A DNA stretch of 9,140 bases from Acidobacteriota bacterium (GTDB lineage: Bacteria; Acidobacteriota; UBA6911), in assembly GCA_017860075.1 (NCBI GenBank), contig JAFNAH010000024.1, forward strand, positions 1 to 9,140, written 5' to 3'. Positions 1-6,520 of the stretch are shown here, in pieces; position 1 is the stretch's first letter; every line of letters starts with the position of its first letter. The position numbers and the translations under genes are program-made. The notes below the pieces were generated by a model, which did not search any database, was not told the origin of the DNA, and saw only the letters and a program-made list of their open reading frames with translations.

Positions 1-1
1 T

Positions 2-994
2 GAGGAACTCAAGGGCAAAGGCTACGGGATGATCGAAGGAAAGACCGCTGACCCGAACGATCCTTACCGTTCCTTCATGTTGAACGGCTACCACTGCCTG
101 GGTCTGCAAAGGGTGGCCGAGATGCTTCAAAACGTCGATCCGGCCGAGTCGAAACGACTGGCCCGAGAGGCGCAGGCTTTCAAGGAAGATATCCGGCGAG
201 GGTTTCTCGATGCCATGGCGCGTTCGCCGGTGATCCCACTGGCGGACGGCACCTGGGTGCCCTCGGTGCCTCCGTGGGTGGAATACAGGGGCCCGCTGTG
301 TATCTATGCCGATGGCGGGGAATGGTTCACCCACGGCACCTTTGTGGGACGGGATTCACTGCTCGGCCCGCTTTACGCGGTCTTCCAGGAAGTCATCGAC
401 CCGAACTCGCCCGAGGCGACGTTCACCCTGGCGATGCACAACGAGCTGATGACCGAAAGGAATGCGGCGTTCAGCCAGCCGTACTACAGCCGCCATCCGA
501 TCATCAACCTGAGACGCGGGGAAGTGAAAGCCTTCCTCAAGGCCTACTACGACACCAGCGCGAGCCTGGCCGACCGCGAGACATATAGCTTCTGGGAGCA
601 CTACTTTCAGGCCAGCCCACACAAAACTCACGAGGAGGCCTGGTTCCTCATGGACAGCCGCTGGCGGTTGTACTTGGAGGAGGGAACTACGCTCACGCTG
701 CTGCCCGGAATACCACGTCGCTATCTGGAGAGCGGGAAGGTGATCGAAGTCGACGGGATGGTGAGTTACTTCGGCCCGATTCACTTTCGGGTGCAGTCAG
801 ACCTGGAGGAAGGACGGATCGAGGCGAGCATCGAGTGCCGGTCGGGCCGGGGGCCGCGCCAGGTGAAGTTTCGGCTTCCACATCCCGAGGGCCGGAAAGC
901 GATCTCGGCCGAGGGCGGCCGTTACCTGCCTGAGGAGGAGGCGGTGCTGGTCGAGAATTTCAGCGGTCAGGCAAAGATCAAGCTGATTTTCTAG
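2..994 (+). CDS. six-hairpin glycosidase-like protein, C-terminal part (5' partial)
   Basis: The frame is open to the window's left edge (codons from position 2 read EELKGKGYG before the first Met at 29), so the true start lies upstream and about 330 C-terminal residues are visible. The first half is helical and rich in aromatic and acidic residues (for example FWEHYF and HKTHEEAWFLMDSRW), as in (alpha/alpha)6-barrel glycosidase-like proteins. The last 90 or so residues are beta-rich, with SYFGPIHFRV followed by a RLPHPEG segment, which fits the beta-sandwich that often closes such enzymes. The likely role is carbohydrate hydrolysis, but I cannot assign a GH family, a substrate or catalytic residues, because the N-terminal part is missing. 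Codon use resembles the other genes here. It ends 94 bp before the tRNA, with no clear terminator between. The general fold call is moderately secure; an enzymatic function is inferred. Confidence 0.6.
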   Translation, partial: EELKGKGYGMIEGKTADPNDPYRSFMLNGYHCLGLQRVAEMLQNVDPAESKRLAREAQAFKEDIRRGFLDAMARSPVIPLADGTWVPSVPPWVEYRGPLCIYADGGEWFTHGTFVGRDSLLGPLYAVFQEVIDPNSPEATFTLAMHNELMTERNAAFSQPYYSRHPIINLRRGEVKAFLKAYYDTSASLADRETYSFWEHYFQASPHKTHEEAWFLMDSRWRLYLEEGTTLTLLPGIPRRYLESGKVIEVDGMVSYFGPIHFRVQSDLEEGRIEASIECRSGRGPRQVKFRLPHPEGRKAISAEGGRYLPEEEAVLVENFSGQAKIKLIF

Positions 995-1088
995 TTACAG
1001 CGAGTGGCAAGGGGCAAAAAGCGGCACCGGGTCGTTTTCTGAGATGCAGATCGGAGGCGATCGCGTTAAGCTACTGGGAATCCCGTGT

Positions 1089-1177
1089 GCCGGGGTGGCG
1101 GAACTGGCAGACGCACAGGACTTAAAATCCTGGGCCCCGCAAGGGGCGTGCGGGTTCGACCCCCGCCCTCGGCACCA
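1089..1177 (+). tRNA. tRNA-Leu (anticodon UAA, CCA encoded)
   Basis: A complete class II tRNA cloverleaf can be drawn. The acceptor stem is 1089-1095 with 1167-1173, seven pairs including one G-U. The anticodon stem CAGGA/TCCTG encloses loop CTTAAAA with anticodon TAA at 1123-1125. A long variable arm with a GCCCC/GGGGC stem follows at about 1134-1147. The T stem GCGGG/CCCGC surrounds TTCGACC. The discriminator is A1174, as expected for leucine, followed directly by CCA at 1175-1177. The long variable arm, the UAA anticodon and A73 together identify tRNA-Leu, reading UUA/UUG codons. No convincing promoter or terminator is visible on either side. Confidence 0.97.
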
Positions 1178-1277
1178 ACCCTTTCAACAACTTGCGGGTA
1201 TTGCGATACAGACATAGACGTTGGGGCACAGGATTTTCTTTGCCTATTTCTGCTCTATTTCCCCCGATCACCCCCAC

Positions 1278-1499
1278 ATAGCCGCGGAGTGAAGTATTGG
1301 GGACATAGATGTAGGCGACGCGGCCTTTGGTCATCCTGTCGACTCTTCTGCGGTTGTCCTCGGCCCCCGCGAGCTGACGCAGGCCCGTCTCGCTCGACAC
1401 CGGCATAACAGTCACATCGGGGGCATTGGCACCGTAGGGATCCGTCCCGACCCTCAGCACGACTGATTTGTCCGCGGTATTGTCGAAGAACGAGTAGAT
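1278..1499 (-). pseudogene. internal fragment of a tricorn-type S41 protease (remnant)
   Basis: The minus strand from 1499 down to 1278 encodes about 74 residues beginning IYSFFDNTADKSVVLRVG, continuing with DVTVMPVSSE and NRRRVD, and ending GRVAYIYVPNTSLRGY. This matches from memory the tricorn protease pattern at the end of the PDZ domain and the entry to the C2 catalytic core (IYSFF, VVLRVG, DVTVVPV, NRRKVD, GRVAYVYVPNT, GY). The family's next block (NFNRYYFAQ) and the catalytic Ser/Glu region are absent: after GY the reading frame continues into unrelated sequence and through the tRNA. Upstream the frame meets a TGA at 1503-1505. Full tricorn proteins are around 1,000 residues, so this is a small relic with neither start nor active site. 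It faces the tRNA-Leu convergently. The identity is fairly sure; the cause of the truncation is unknown. Confidence 0.7.
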
Positions 1500-1686
1500 A
1501 AATCACAATCCCTGCGAAGCTGCAGTCGTCGAACTGCTCGGCCGAGAGACGGAACCACCTGCCCTCTAACCGATACAGCTATCCGTGTGGAATCGTCATT
1601 GAACTTCCCGGTGTTGCCGTCTTTTTTTGGCAGGTCCGGCCGGGTTCTCCCGAACTTCGAATTGAATTTTGTCGTAGTTGCATTCA
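1500..1686 (-). pseudogene. decayed coding-like sequence, frameshifted, upstream of the protease remnant
   Basis: Three coding-like segments follow one another on the minus strand in different frames. The first, about 1685-1626, reads ECNYDKIQFEVRENPAGPAK. The second, about 1622-1585, reads DGNTGKFNDDST. The third, 1578-1500, reads LYRLEGRWFRLSAEQFDD and on to AGIVIY. The first change of frame falls on a run of seven A residues (T1622-T1628 on the plus strand), and the third segment is one base out of frame with the IYSFF block of the protease relic. This looks like one or two old genes broken by indels. I do not recognise the upstream protein, and it does not obviously match the tricorn PDZ domain. 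Chance reading cannot be excluded. Confidence 0.35.
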
Positions 1687-1688
1687 AG

Positions 1689-1694
1689 AGGAGG
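1689..1694 (+). promoter_or_regulatory. ribosome binding site deciding the start at 1700
   Basis: AGGAGG lies five bases before ATG 1700. An in-frame GTG at 1694 overlaps this motif and so cannot use it, which favours the ATG two codons later. Confidence 0.75.
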
Positions 1695-1699
1695 TGCCT

Positions 1700-2098
1700 A
1701 TGCGCTCATACCTGAGCTGTTTACTCGCAGCATCTCTGGGTGCTGCGAGTTTTGCAGTGGATGTCTCAGGAAAGTGGAATGGCAATCTCGAGGTCAAATT
1801 GCCCGACGGCAGCACCGTAACCCAGCCAGCTTGGGCCGAGTTTGATCAGACAGGCGAGGCGATCACCGGAAGCGCCGGGGGTGGTGACTCTGACGAATCC
1901 TCGCCCATTGAGAAGGTGAAATTCGACGGCAAGAATCTCGCGTTTCAATTCACCGGCCCGGACGGGCGCGTGTACAGAGCAAACCTCGCTCTGGCCGACG
2001 AGGACCACTTCGAGGGAACGCTCGATTTCGCCCTTCCTGATGGCACGTCGATGACCGCGAGGATGACGCTGAAGCGTGGATCGGCGGGGGCGGGTTAG
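1700..2098 (+). CDS. small secreted beta-rich protein of unknown function
   Basis: The product is 132 residues. It begins with a short basic end and a hydrophobic stretch that reads as a signal peptide, with likely cleavage after ASFA at residue 19, so the mature protein would start VDVSGKW. The rest has alternating hydrophobic residues typical of beta strands, a repeated LPDGS/T motif (LPDGSTVTQPAW near residue 35 and ALPDGTSMTARM near residue 113), and a Gly/Ser/Asp-rich loop (AGGGDSDESS, about residues 58-67). The pattern WNGNLEV...FDQTGEAITGSAGG resembles small extracytoplasmic proteins common in acidobacteria, built like a small beta barrel or sandwich. I know no function for them. There are no catalytic motifs and no Cys in the mature part. 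It lies 116 bp upstream of the serine hydrolase gene on the same strand, with a possible stem-loop between, so co-transcription is uncertain. Confidence 0.75.
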   Translation: MRSYLSCLLAASLGAASFAVDVSGKWNGNLEVKLPDGSTVTQPAWAEFDQTGEAITGSAGGGDSDESSPIEKVKFDGKNLAFQFTGPDGRVYRANLALADEDHFEGTLDFALPDGTSMTARMTLKRGSAGAG

Positions 2099-2118
2099 TC
2101 AACCCTGCAAGTTACGGC

Positions 2119-2147
2119 CGGGGCAAGGACCGGATCCCCCTTCCCCG
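2119..2147 (+). terminator. possible stem-loop between two genes (no U tract)
   Basis: CGGGG (2119-2123), a bulged C, then AAGG (2125-2128) can pair with CCTT (2139-2142) and CCCCG (2143-2147), giving a nine-pair stem with a ten-base loop. It lies 20 bp after the stop of the small secreted protein gene. No T run follows, so it is not a canonical Rho-independent terminator. It could reduce read-through or protect a 3' end, or mean nothing. Confidence 0.25.
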
Positions 2148-2200
2148 AAGAACGAGCTATCCACGAGATCACTCCTTGTTCACACATGGAGTTCATCTCC

Positions 2201-2208
2201 GGAAGGAG
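2201..2208 (+). promoter_or_regulatory. ribosome binding site deciding the start at 2215
   Basis: GGAAGGAG lies six bases before ATG 2215. The frame extends further upstream to a TTG at 2176, but that codon has no such motif and would place 13 charged and polar residues ahead of the signal peptide. Confidence 0.75.
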
Positions 2209-2214
2209 TCAGTG

Positions 2215-4149
2215 ATGAGTCCGGCTGCCAGAATCCTCGCACCCTTTCGAGTTTCACAATTGATTGTCGTCTCGTTAGGTCTCTGCCAGCTATTTGCAGC
2301 GGAGCAAACAGGGCGATCCGCGAACCAGCAACCCGCGATCGCGCGAGGTCTGAAGGATCCTGCCCAGGTGGAAGCCTTCGTTGACGGCGTCATCGCTGCT
2401 CAGAAGGAGGCGCTGCACATTTCCGGAGCTGCCGTTGCTATCGTGAAGGATGGTCAGTTGTTTTTTGCCAAAGGCTATGGCAACGCCGATATTGAGAAGG
2501 GAAAGAAGGTCGATCCCGCCAAGACCCTCTTTCGGATCGGTTCTGTCTCCAAGCTCTTTACCTGGACAGCCGTGATGCAATTGGTGGAACAGGGCAAATT
2601 GGATCTCAATAAGGATATCAACGCATACCTGAAGAAATTCAAGGTCCCCAGCACCTATCCTGAACCAATCACGTTGGCGCACCTGCTGGCGCACACTCCG
2701 GGATTTGAGGCTCCGCGGGTCCGCACCAACTTCTCGGCTGCCGATAAAATGATGCCTCTCGGAGAGGTTCTGGCCGACGGACTTCCCGCACGAGTGCGAC
2801 CTCCCGGCCAATTTGCCTCCTACTCCAACCATGGCACGGCGCTTGCCGGCTACATTGTGGAGGAAGTATCAGGAATGCCCTGGGAGGCCTATGTCGAGCA
2901 GAGCATTTTTCAGCCCCTTGGGATGAGTCATTCAACCGCACGGCAGCCGCTCCCCCCGATCCTTTCAAACGATATGTCCGTCGGTTATTGGTATGGCAAT
3001 GGGGAGTTCAAAGCAAAGGGATTTGAGTTCATCTCCGTCCGTCCGGCCGGCGCGGTGAGCTCGACAGCCGTCGATATGGCGAACTTCATGATCGCTCACC
3101 TTCAGGATGGCCGCCTGGGATCGGTCCGGATTCTCTCGGAAACAACCGCAAGGCAAATGCACAGCCGGCTCTTCACCCATGCTCCGGGACTAAACGCCAT
3201 GCTCCACGGCTTCTACGAGATGACTGAGAATGGGGAGAAGATCTACGGTCATGAGGGCGACACCCCTTGTTTTCACGCCCAGCTGGCCCTGTTTCCGGAG
3301 CGCAACGTCGGCCTGTTCGTATGCTACAACAGTGATACCGGGGCAGACGCAAGAGTCGGTTTTTTCAAGGCGTTTGTTGACCACTACTACCCGCCTCCCG
3401 AAATCCCGAAGGTGAGACTGCTCGCTGATTCCCAGCAGCGCGGCCAACAGCTCGCCGGCTGTTATGTACCGCTGCGCCGATCCTTCACATCGCTTGCCAG
3501 ATTGGCTGTCGTGCGCGACAACGATACAATCACCGTGACTCCCGACGGGTACCTCCAGGGCCTGGGCAGGCGTTGGGTCGAGGTCGAGCCGCTCGTGTTT
3601 CAGTCGATCAATGGGTCTGAAAGGGCAGTATTTAGAGCCGTGGATGGGCACATGTACCTGTTCTTGAACGGGATGCCCTATGTCGCCTTCGAAAGATTGG
3701 AGGGAATCGAGACGCCGACATCCCAGGTCACACTGCTCATTCTTGCCGCCATCCTTCCCTTGGCAATTATGCTGGCGGGCTTCATCGGGTGGCCGATATC
3801 AGCCTATCGCAGGCGCCACCGGCGTCCGGGCGAAGTAGTCTCGCCCTGGCCTCGCTTGCTCGGTTGGGCCGCCTGCGCGCTCTTTCTGTCCTTCGCCGCA
3901 AAAATAGCGATTGACGTCATCACTCAGGAGAACCTCACTGGGGGGCGACATGCCATGCTCTTCAATCACGCAGTTCCCCTCGTAGCAGCGGGAACTCTGG
4001 TCCCGGTGATGGCCTGGGCTGTTTGGGCGTGGACGAAAGAGTGGTGGGGAATCATTGGGCGCGTGCACTACACGCTGGTCGTGCCGGCCGGCCTGGCGCT
4101 CCTGTGGTGGCTGAATCATTACGACCTGCTTTGCCTCCGTTTCACATAG
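2215..4149 (+). CDS. membrane-anchored S12 serine hydrolase (beta-lactamase / PBP fold)
   Basis: The product is 644 residues. Residues 1-29 form a signal sequence or N-terminal membrane segment (SQLIVVSLGLCQLFAA). Residues about 50-395 are a beta-lactamase-family domain with all three active-site motifs: S110-V-S-K113 (SxxK, in FRIGSVSKLFTW), Y203-S-N205 (YxN), and H346-E-G348 (HxG in place of KTG, in YGHEGDTPCFHAQLALFPE). LLAHTPGF at 157-164 is the usual family block. Residues about 405-497 form a beta-rich domain (LAGCYVPLRRS, then VTPDGYLQGLGRRWVEVEP). Four hydrophobic helices follow at roughly 505-526, 548-567, 586-606 and 618-634. The catalytic domain should therefore be extracytoplasmic and tethered at its C-terminus. 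The family includes esterases, D-aminopeptidases, carboxypeptidases and prodrug peptidases, and the substrate cannot be read from sequence. HxG argues against a classical class C beta-lactamase. It lies 84 bp ahead of the Ntn hydrolase gene on the same strand. Confidence 0.9.
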   Translation: MSPAARILAPFRVSQLIVVSLGLCQLFAAEQTGRSANQQPAIARGLKDPAQVEAFVDGVIAAQKEALHISGAAVAIVKDGQLFFAKGYGNADIEKGKKVDPAKTLFRIGSVSKLFTWTAVMQLVEQGKLDLNKDINAYLKKFKVPSTYPEPITLAHLLAHTPGFEAPRVRTNFSAADKMMPLGEVLADGLPARVRPPGQFASYSNHGTALAGYIVEEVSGMPWEAYVEQSIFQPLGMSHSTARQPLPPILSNDMSVGYWYGNGEFKAKGFEFISVRPAGAVSSTAVDMANFMIAHLQDGRLGSVRILSETTARQMHSRLFTHAPGLNAMLHGFYEMTENGEKIYGHEGDTPCFHAQLALFPERNVGLFVCYNSDTGADARVGFFKAFVDHYYPPPEIPKVRLLADSQQRGQQLAGCYVPLRRSFTSLARLAVVRDNDTITVTPDGYLQGLGRRWVEVEPLVFQSINGSERAVFRAVDGHMYLFLNGMPYVAFERLEGIETPTSQVTLLILAAILPLAIMLAGFIGWPISAYRRRHRRPGEVVSPWPRLLGWAACALFLSFAAKIAIDVITQENLTGGRHAMLFNHAVPLVAAGTLVPVMAWAVWAWTKEWWGIIGRVHYTLVVPAGLALLWWLNHYDLLCLRFT

Positions 4150-4222
4150 GGGCTCTACAGGTCCCCTCTGCAACCGCCGGCCCGTTGACCCCGGAATCCT
4201 GAAAGCGGTATCCAGGCCGGAT

Positions 4223-4228
4223 GGAGGG
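4223..4228 (+). promoter_or_regulatory. ribosome binding site for the C45-type hydrolase
   Basis: GGAGGG lies five bases before ATG 4234 and fixes that start. No other in-frame start fits better, because the hydrophobic signal sequence begins directly after it. Confidence 0.7.
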
Positions 4229-4233
4229 CTCAT

Positions 4234-6192
4234 ATGTTGAAGCGTCACTGGTTGGGATTTCTGCTTTTTGCGGTTTTGTTGTCCATTTCTGTGCCTGGCC
4301 GTCCTGCTGGATTCCCCTCACCTGCCCCATCTGCACAGCTCGACGATCTGTATCAGCACTACGATGATGACTTCACGCGCCTTCTGAACCTCGCCACGCG
4401 GCAGATAGGCAAGCCGATTCTGAAGTACGAGGAGATGGCGCCCGGGTCGTTCCTCAGGAAAGCCGCTGTAACCGGCACGCACTATGAGTTGGGGCTGCTC
4501 GTCGGTCTGATCGCCAGGAACTATGGTATGCAGGTTTTGCGGCGAAGCGCCTTGAATGCCGACATGAACGCCCGGATCACCGGGATGTACCGGATCATAT
4601 ATCCGCAATTTCTGGAGAAGGCGCGGGGAATCGGCCAGGCCTTCGGCATTGCGCTCGAAGATCTGGATCTGCGCTATCTCGAACACGATTTTGAGGCCGA
4701 GCTCTGGTGGCGTCTTTTCAAGTATCAGCAATTTACTGACTTTACAGGCTTCTCCGTGGCAAAACCGATCCTGGGTTGCAGTCTCACCTCTTATTACCTG
4801 GAAGGCGAGAAGCGGCAATTGATCGGCCGTAACTTCGATAATCGGGCGGACCGGCCGGGATTTCTGGTCATCTCGAGCCTGGATGGCGTGTACAAGACAA
4901 TCGGGCATTCCATTTTTCAGCTCTATCAATGGCTGCCGGACGGGATCAATGAGAGAGGCTTATTCATGGGAATGGCCTCGCTGAACAGTCCGCAGAAGTA
5001 CGCGGACTACAAGGACTCGCCCGACTATCCTGACCGGCCCGCCATTCAGGCTGTCCACCTGGAACGCGTTGTCCTGGATACTTGCGCAACCGTGGATGAG
5101 GCTCTCGCGCTGATCGGCAAAACGAGAGTCTGGTTTCCTGTTGAATTCAATCACTTCCTGCTCTCCGACTCCCTGGGGAAGTCGGTTGTCGTCGAGTTCG
5201 ACAAGGACAAGAACATGGTTGTCTTCCACCGTCAGGCTGCGTTTCATGTGGTGACGAACACAGCCCTGCAGGAAGGAACGGACTACGTGTATGGCGCCTG
5301 CTGGCGGTATAGGACAGCGACAGACGGATTGCAGCAGGGAATCTCGAGCATGCCTGACTTATCCCGGGTGATGGAATCGGTTCGCCCCCAATCCGGCTAC
5401 ACGCGAACTCTCTGGACCGCAATGGCTGATCTTTCCAGGAAAGAGATGACAGTAAATTACCGGGCTGAAGACTATGCGATCACGCGCACCTTCGGTTTTC
5501 TCGGCACGAGATTAACCTGGGCGCAGCTTGCGTTGGGGGGCGGCTACGAGTGCGCACTTCTTCTGAGCAACAAACGGGACACGGAATGGTCGGGGCAGCT
5601 CCATCTTCGTCAGGGCAGCGACGAAGCGTGGTCCGGGTCCTGGAGTCTGGACGGGCAGGACCGCACAGGATCTGACGGGATCGCAGTCACCATAGGCCCA
5701 CGATCAACGGTCAAGATACTCCTGTCGGGAGACTCCACTGTGCGTTCGGGCTATCTCCGTCTGACCGCCGAGGGTGCCTTCTCCGTCCATGACGTGGCGC
5801 CAAGCTACTTCTACAGGTACCTGGCCGGCGGCAGGCTGCAGGAATCCGTTGGGTCCGCAGCCGCTGCCTCGGGCAGCACGTTCTGGTTTCCGGTCGAAAA
5901 GACCGCCACGACCGACACGGGTGTGGCCTGGGCCCCCGATTCCGTCACCGCCCCGTTCTCGATTAGCATCAGCCTGTACGATAGTTCCGGCCGCCAGCTG
6001 CAGCAGAAGACCCTGGCTTACAGCGGGCATGAGGCCAGGTTTGTGAGCGAGCTTTTCGAAAACATGCCTGACGGATTCCTGGGACGTGCACTGATCGAAT
6101 CTGAGCAGAATATTCACCTCGAGGTCCTGCGCCTCGATCAGACAGGTTCCGGTTTCCAGCTCACCGCCACTCCGCCGGATCGGATACGGTAG
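4234..6192 (+). CDS. secreted C45-type Ntn amide hydrolase/acyltransferase with C-terminal beta module
   Basis: The product is 652 residues. Residues 1-25 are a signal peptide (WLGFLLFAVLLSISV). Residues about 70-420 carry the hallmarks of the linear amide C-N hydrolase / acyl-CoA:6-aminopenicillanate acyltransferase group. These are TGTHYELGLLVG (80-91), the Gly-Cys pair G181-C182 in LGCSLTS where the Ntn nucleophile is expected, GRNFDNR (198-204), NERGLFMGMAS (239-249) and VTNTAL (340-345). In this family the precursor is cut before the Cys, so about 181 residues would form the leading chain or propeptide. Residues about 429-647 are a separate beta-rich module, running from WAQLALGGGYECALLLSN through FWFPVEKTATTDTGVAWAP to SGHEARFVSELFENMPDGF. 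It resembles a module at the C-termini of secreted acidobacterial proteins. The catalytic family is about 350 residues long, so this is a fusion. The likely reaction is cleavage or transfer of an acyl amide outside the cytoplasm; the substrate is unknown. The gene follows the S12 hydrolase on the same strand. Confidence 0.85.
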   Translation: MLKRHWLGFLLFAVLLSISVPGRPAGFPSPAPSAQLDDLYQHYDDDFTRLLNLATRQIGKPILKYEEMAPGSFLRKAAVTGTHYELGLLVGLIARNYGMQVLRRSALNADMNARITGMYRIIYPQFLEKARGIGQAFGIALEDLDLRYLEHDFEAELWWRLFKYQQFTDFTGFSVAKPILGCSLTSYYLEGEKRQLIGRNFDNRADRPGFLVISSLDGVYKTIGHSIFQLYQWLPDGINERGLFMGMASLNSPQKYADYKDSPDYPDRPAIQAVHLERVVLDTCATVDEALALIGKTRVWFPVEFNHFLLSDSLGKSVVVEFDKDKNMVVFHRQAAFHVVTNTALQEGTDYVYGACWRYRTATDGLQQGISSMPDLSRVMESVRPQSGYTRTLWTAMADLSRKEMTVNYRAEDYAITRTFGFLGTRLTWAQLALGGGYECALLLSNKRDTEWSGQLHLRQGSDEAWSGSWSLDGQDRTGSDGIAVTIGPRSTVKILLSGDSTVRSGYLRLTAEGAFSVHDVAPSYFYRYLAGGRLQESVGSAAAASGSTFWFPVEKTATTDTGVAWAPDSVTAPFSISISLYDSSGRQLQQKTLAYSGHEARFVSELFENMPDGFLGRALIESEQNIHLEVLRLDQTGSGFQLTATPPDRIR

Positions 6193-6204
6193 TTGCGGCC
6201 CGCC

Positions 6205-6500
6205 TCATCTGTGTGTGCTGAGCGGTTCCATGATCCAGTTGCCGGGCGTGAGCGTGGCGCCGGCGATCAGTTCCGAGCCAAGGAGAATGCGGTCCAGCAT
6301 GCCTGCAATTGCAGGACGGTAGTTCTCAGTCCGCGGAGTCTGCCAATAGTTCTCCAGGGTATAGAGAAGTACGAGCCCTACTACCGTCTCATTACCGTGA
6401 TCCCTCAGTCGCAGGCGGTCGTCCCCACCATGCCGGCTGAAATCCCAGTTGCTGCTGGGTGCCCCATGACTGCCAGGCAGGACCTCTTCCACATAATCCT
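6205..6500 (-). pseudogene. orphan coding-like fragment, minus strand, unrecognised
   Basis: The minus strand from about 6500 to a TGA at 6205-6207 reads as plausible protein: DYVEEVLPGSHGAPSSNWDF, RHGGDDRLRLRDHGNETV, LLYTLENYWQTP, then MLDRILLGSELIAGATLTPG. Codon third positions near the end are mostly G or C, as in the real genes here, and the aromatic/acidic helical character resembles alpha/alpha-barrel carbohydrate-active proteins. I do not recognise a family with confidence. The frame stays open upstream to an ATG at 6637-6639, but that stretch (low-complexity, Arg-rich) is not protein-like and there is no ribosome binding site. It therefore looks like the 3' remnant of a gene that lost its beginning. 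Its stop lies 12 bp from the convergent stop of the C45-type gene. Confidence 0.35.
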
Positions 6501-6520
6501 TACCGCGGAGGCGCCGTGCA

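Noticed and set aside
356..784. Minus-strand open frame of 142 codons opposite the glycosidase-like gene
   Set aside because: It is the antisense of a coding region that reads cleanly on the plus strand, with no start signal and no recognisable motif.
995..1088. Promoter for the tRNA gene in the 94-bp gap
   Set aside because: No pair of -35 and -10 hexamers with acceptable spacing could be found; TTAAGCT near 1066 alone is not enough.
1085..1460. Open frames on both strands running through the tRNA (plus 1085-1408, and the end of minus 1460-1122 reading RAGVEPARPLRG)
   Set aside because: These are translations of the tRNA itself. The RAGVEPARPLRG text is the well-known false protein produced by antisense reading of a tRNA-Leu-type gene. 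Only the 1278-1499 part of the minus frame has independent support.
2092..2105. GGGTT-AGTC-AACCC hairpin over the stop codon of the small secreted protein gene
   Set aside because: It is a five-pair stem without a T tract and probably chance; the larger stem-loop at 2119-2147 is the better candidate.
1057..2343. Two copies of GCGATCGC (1057-1064 and 2335-2342), the cyanobacterial HIP1 palindrome
   Set aside because: Two copies in 9 kb of GC-rich DNA are compatible with chance, and nothing else suggests a cyanobacterium.
4148..4167. AGGGG/CCCCT five-pair hairpin at the stop of the serine hydrolase gene, considered as a terminator
   Set aside because: The stem is only five pairs with a ten-base loop and no T run, which is too weak to call.
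3190..4929. Long minus-strand open frames at 3190-3651, 3799-4248 and 4318-4929
   Set aside because: They lie opposite well-supported genes with catalytic motifs, lack ribosome binding sites and known motifs, and are typical antisense shadows in GC-rich coding sequence.
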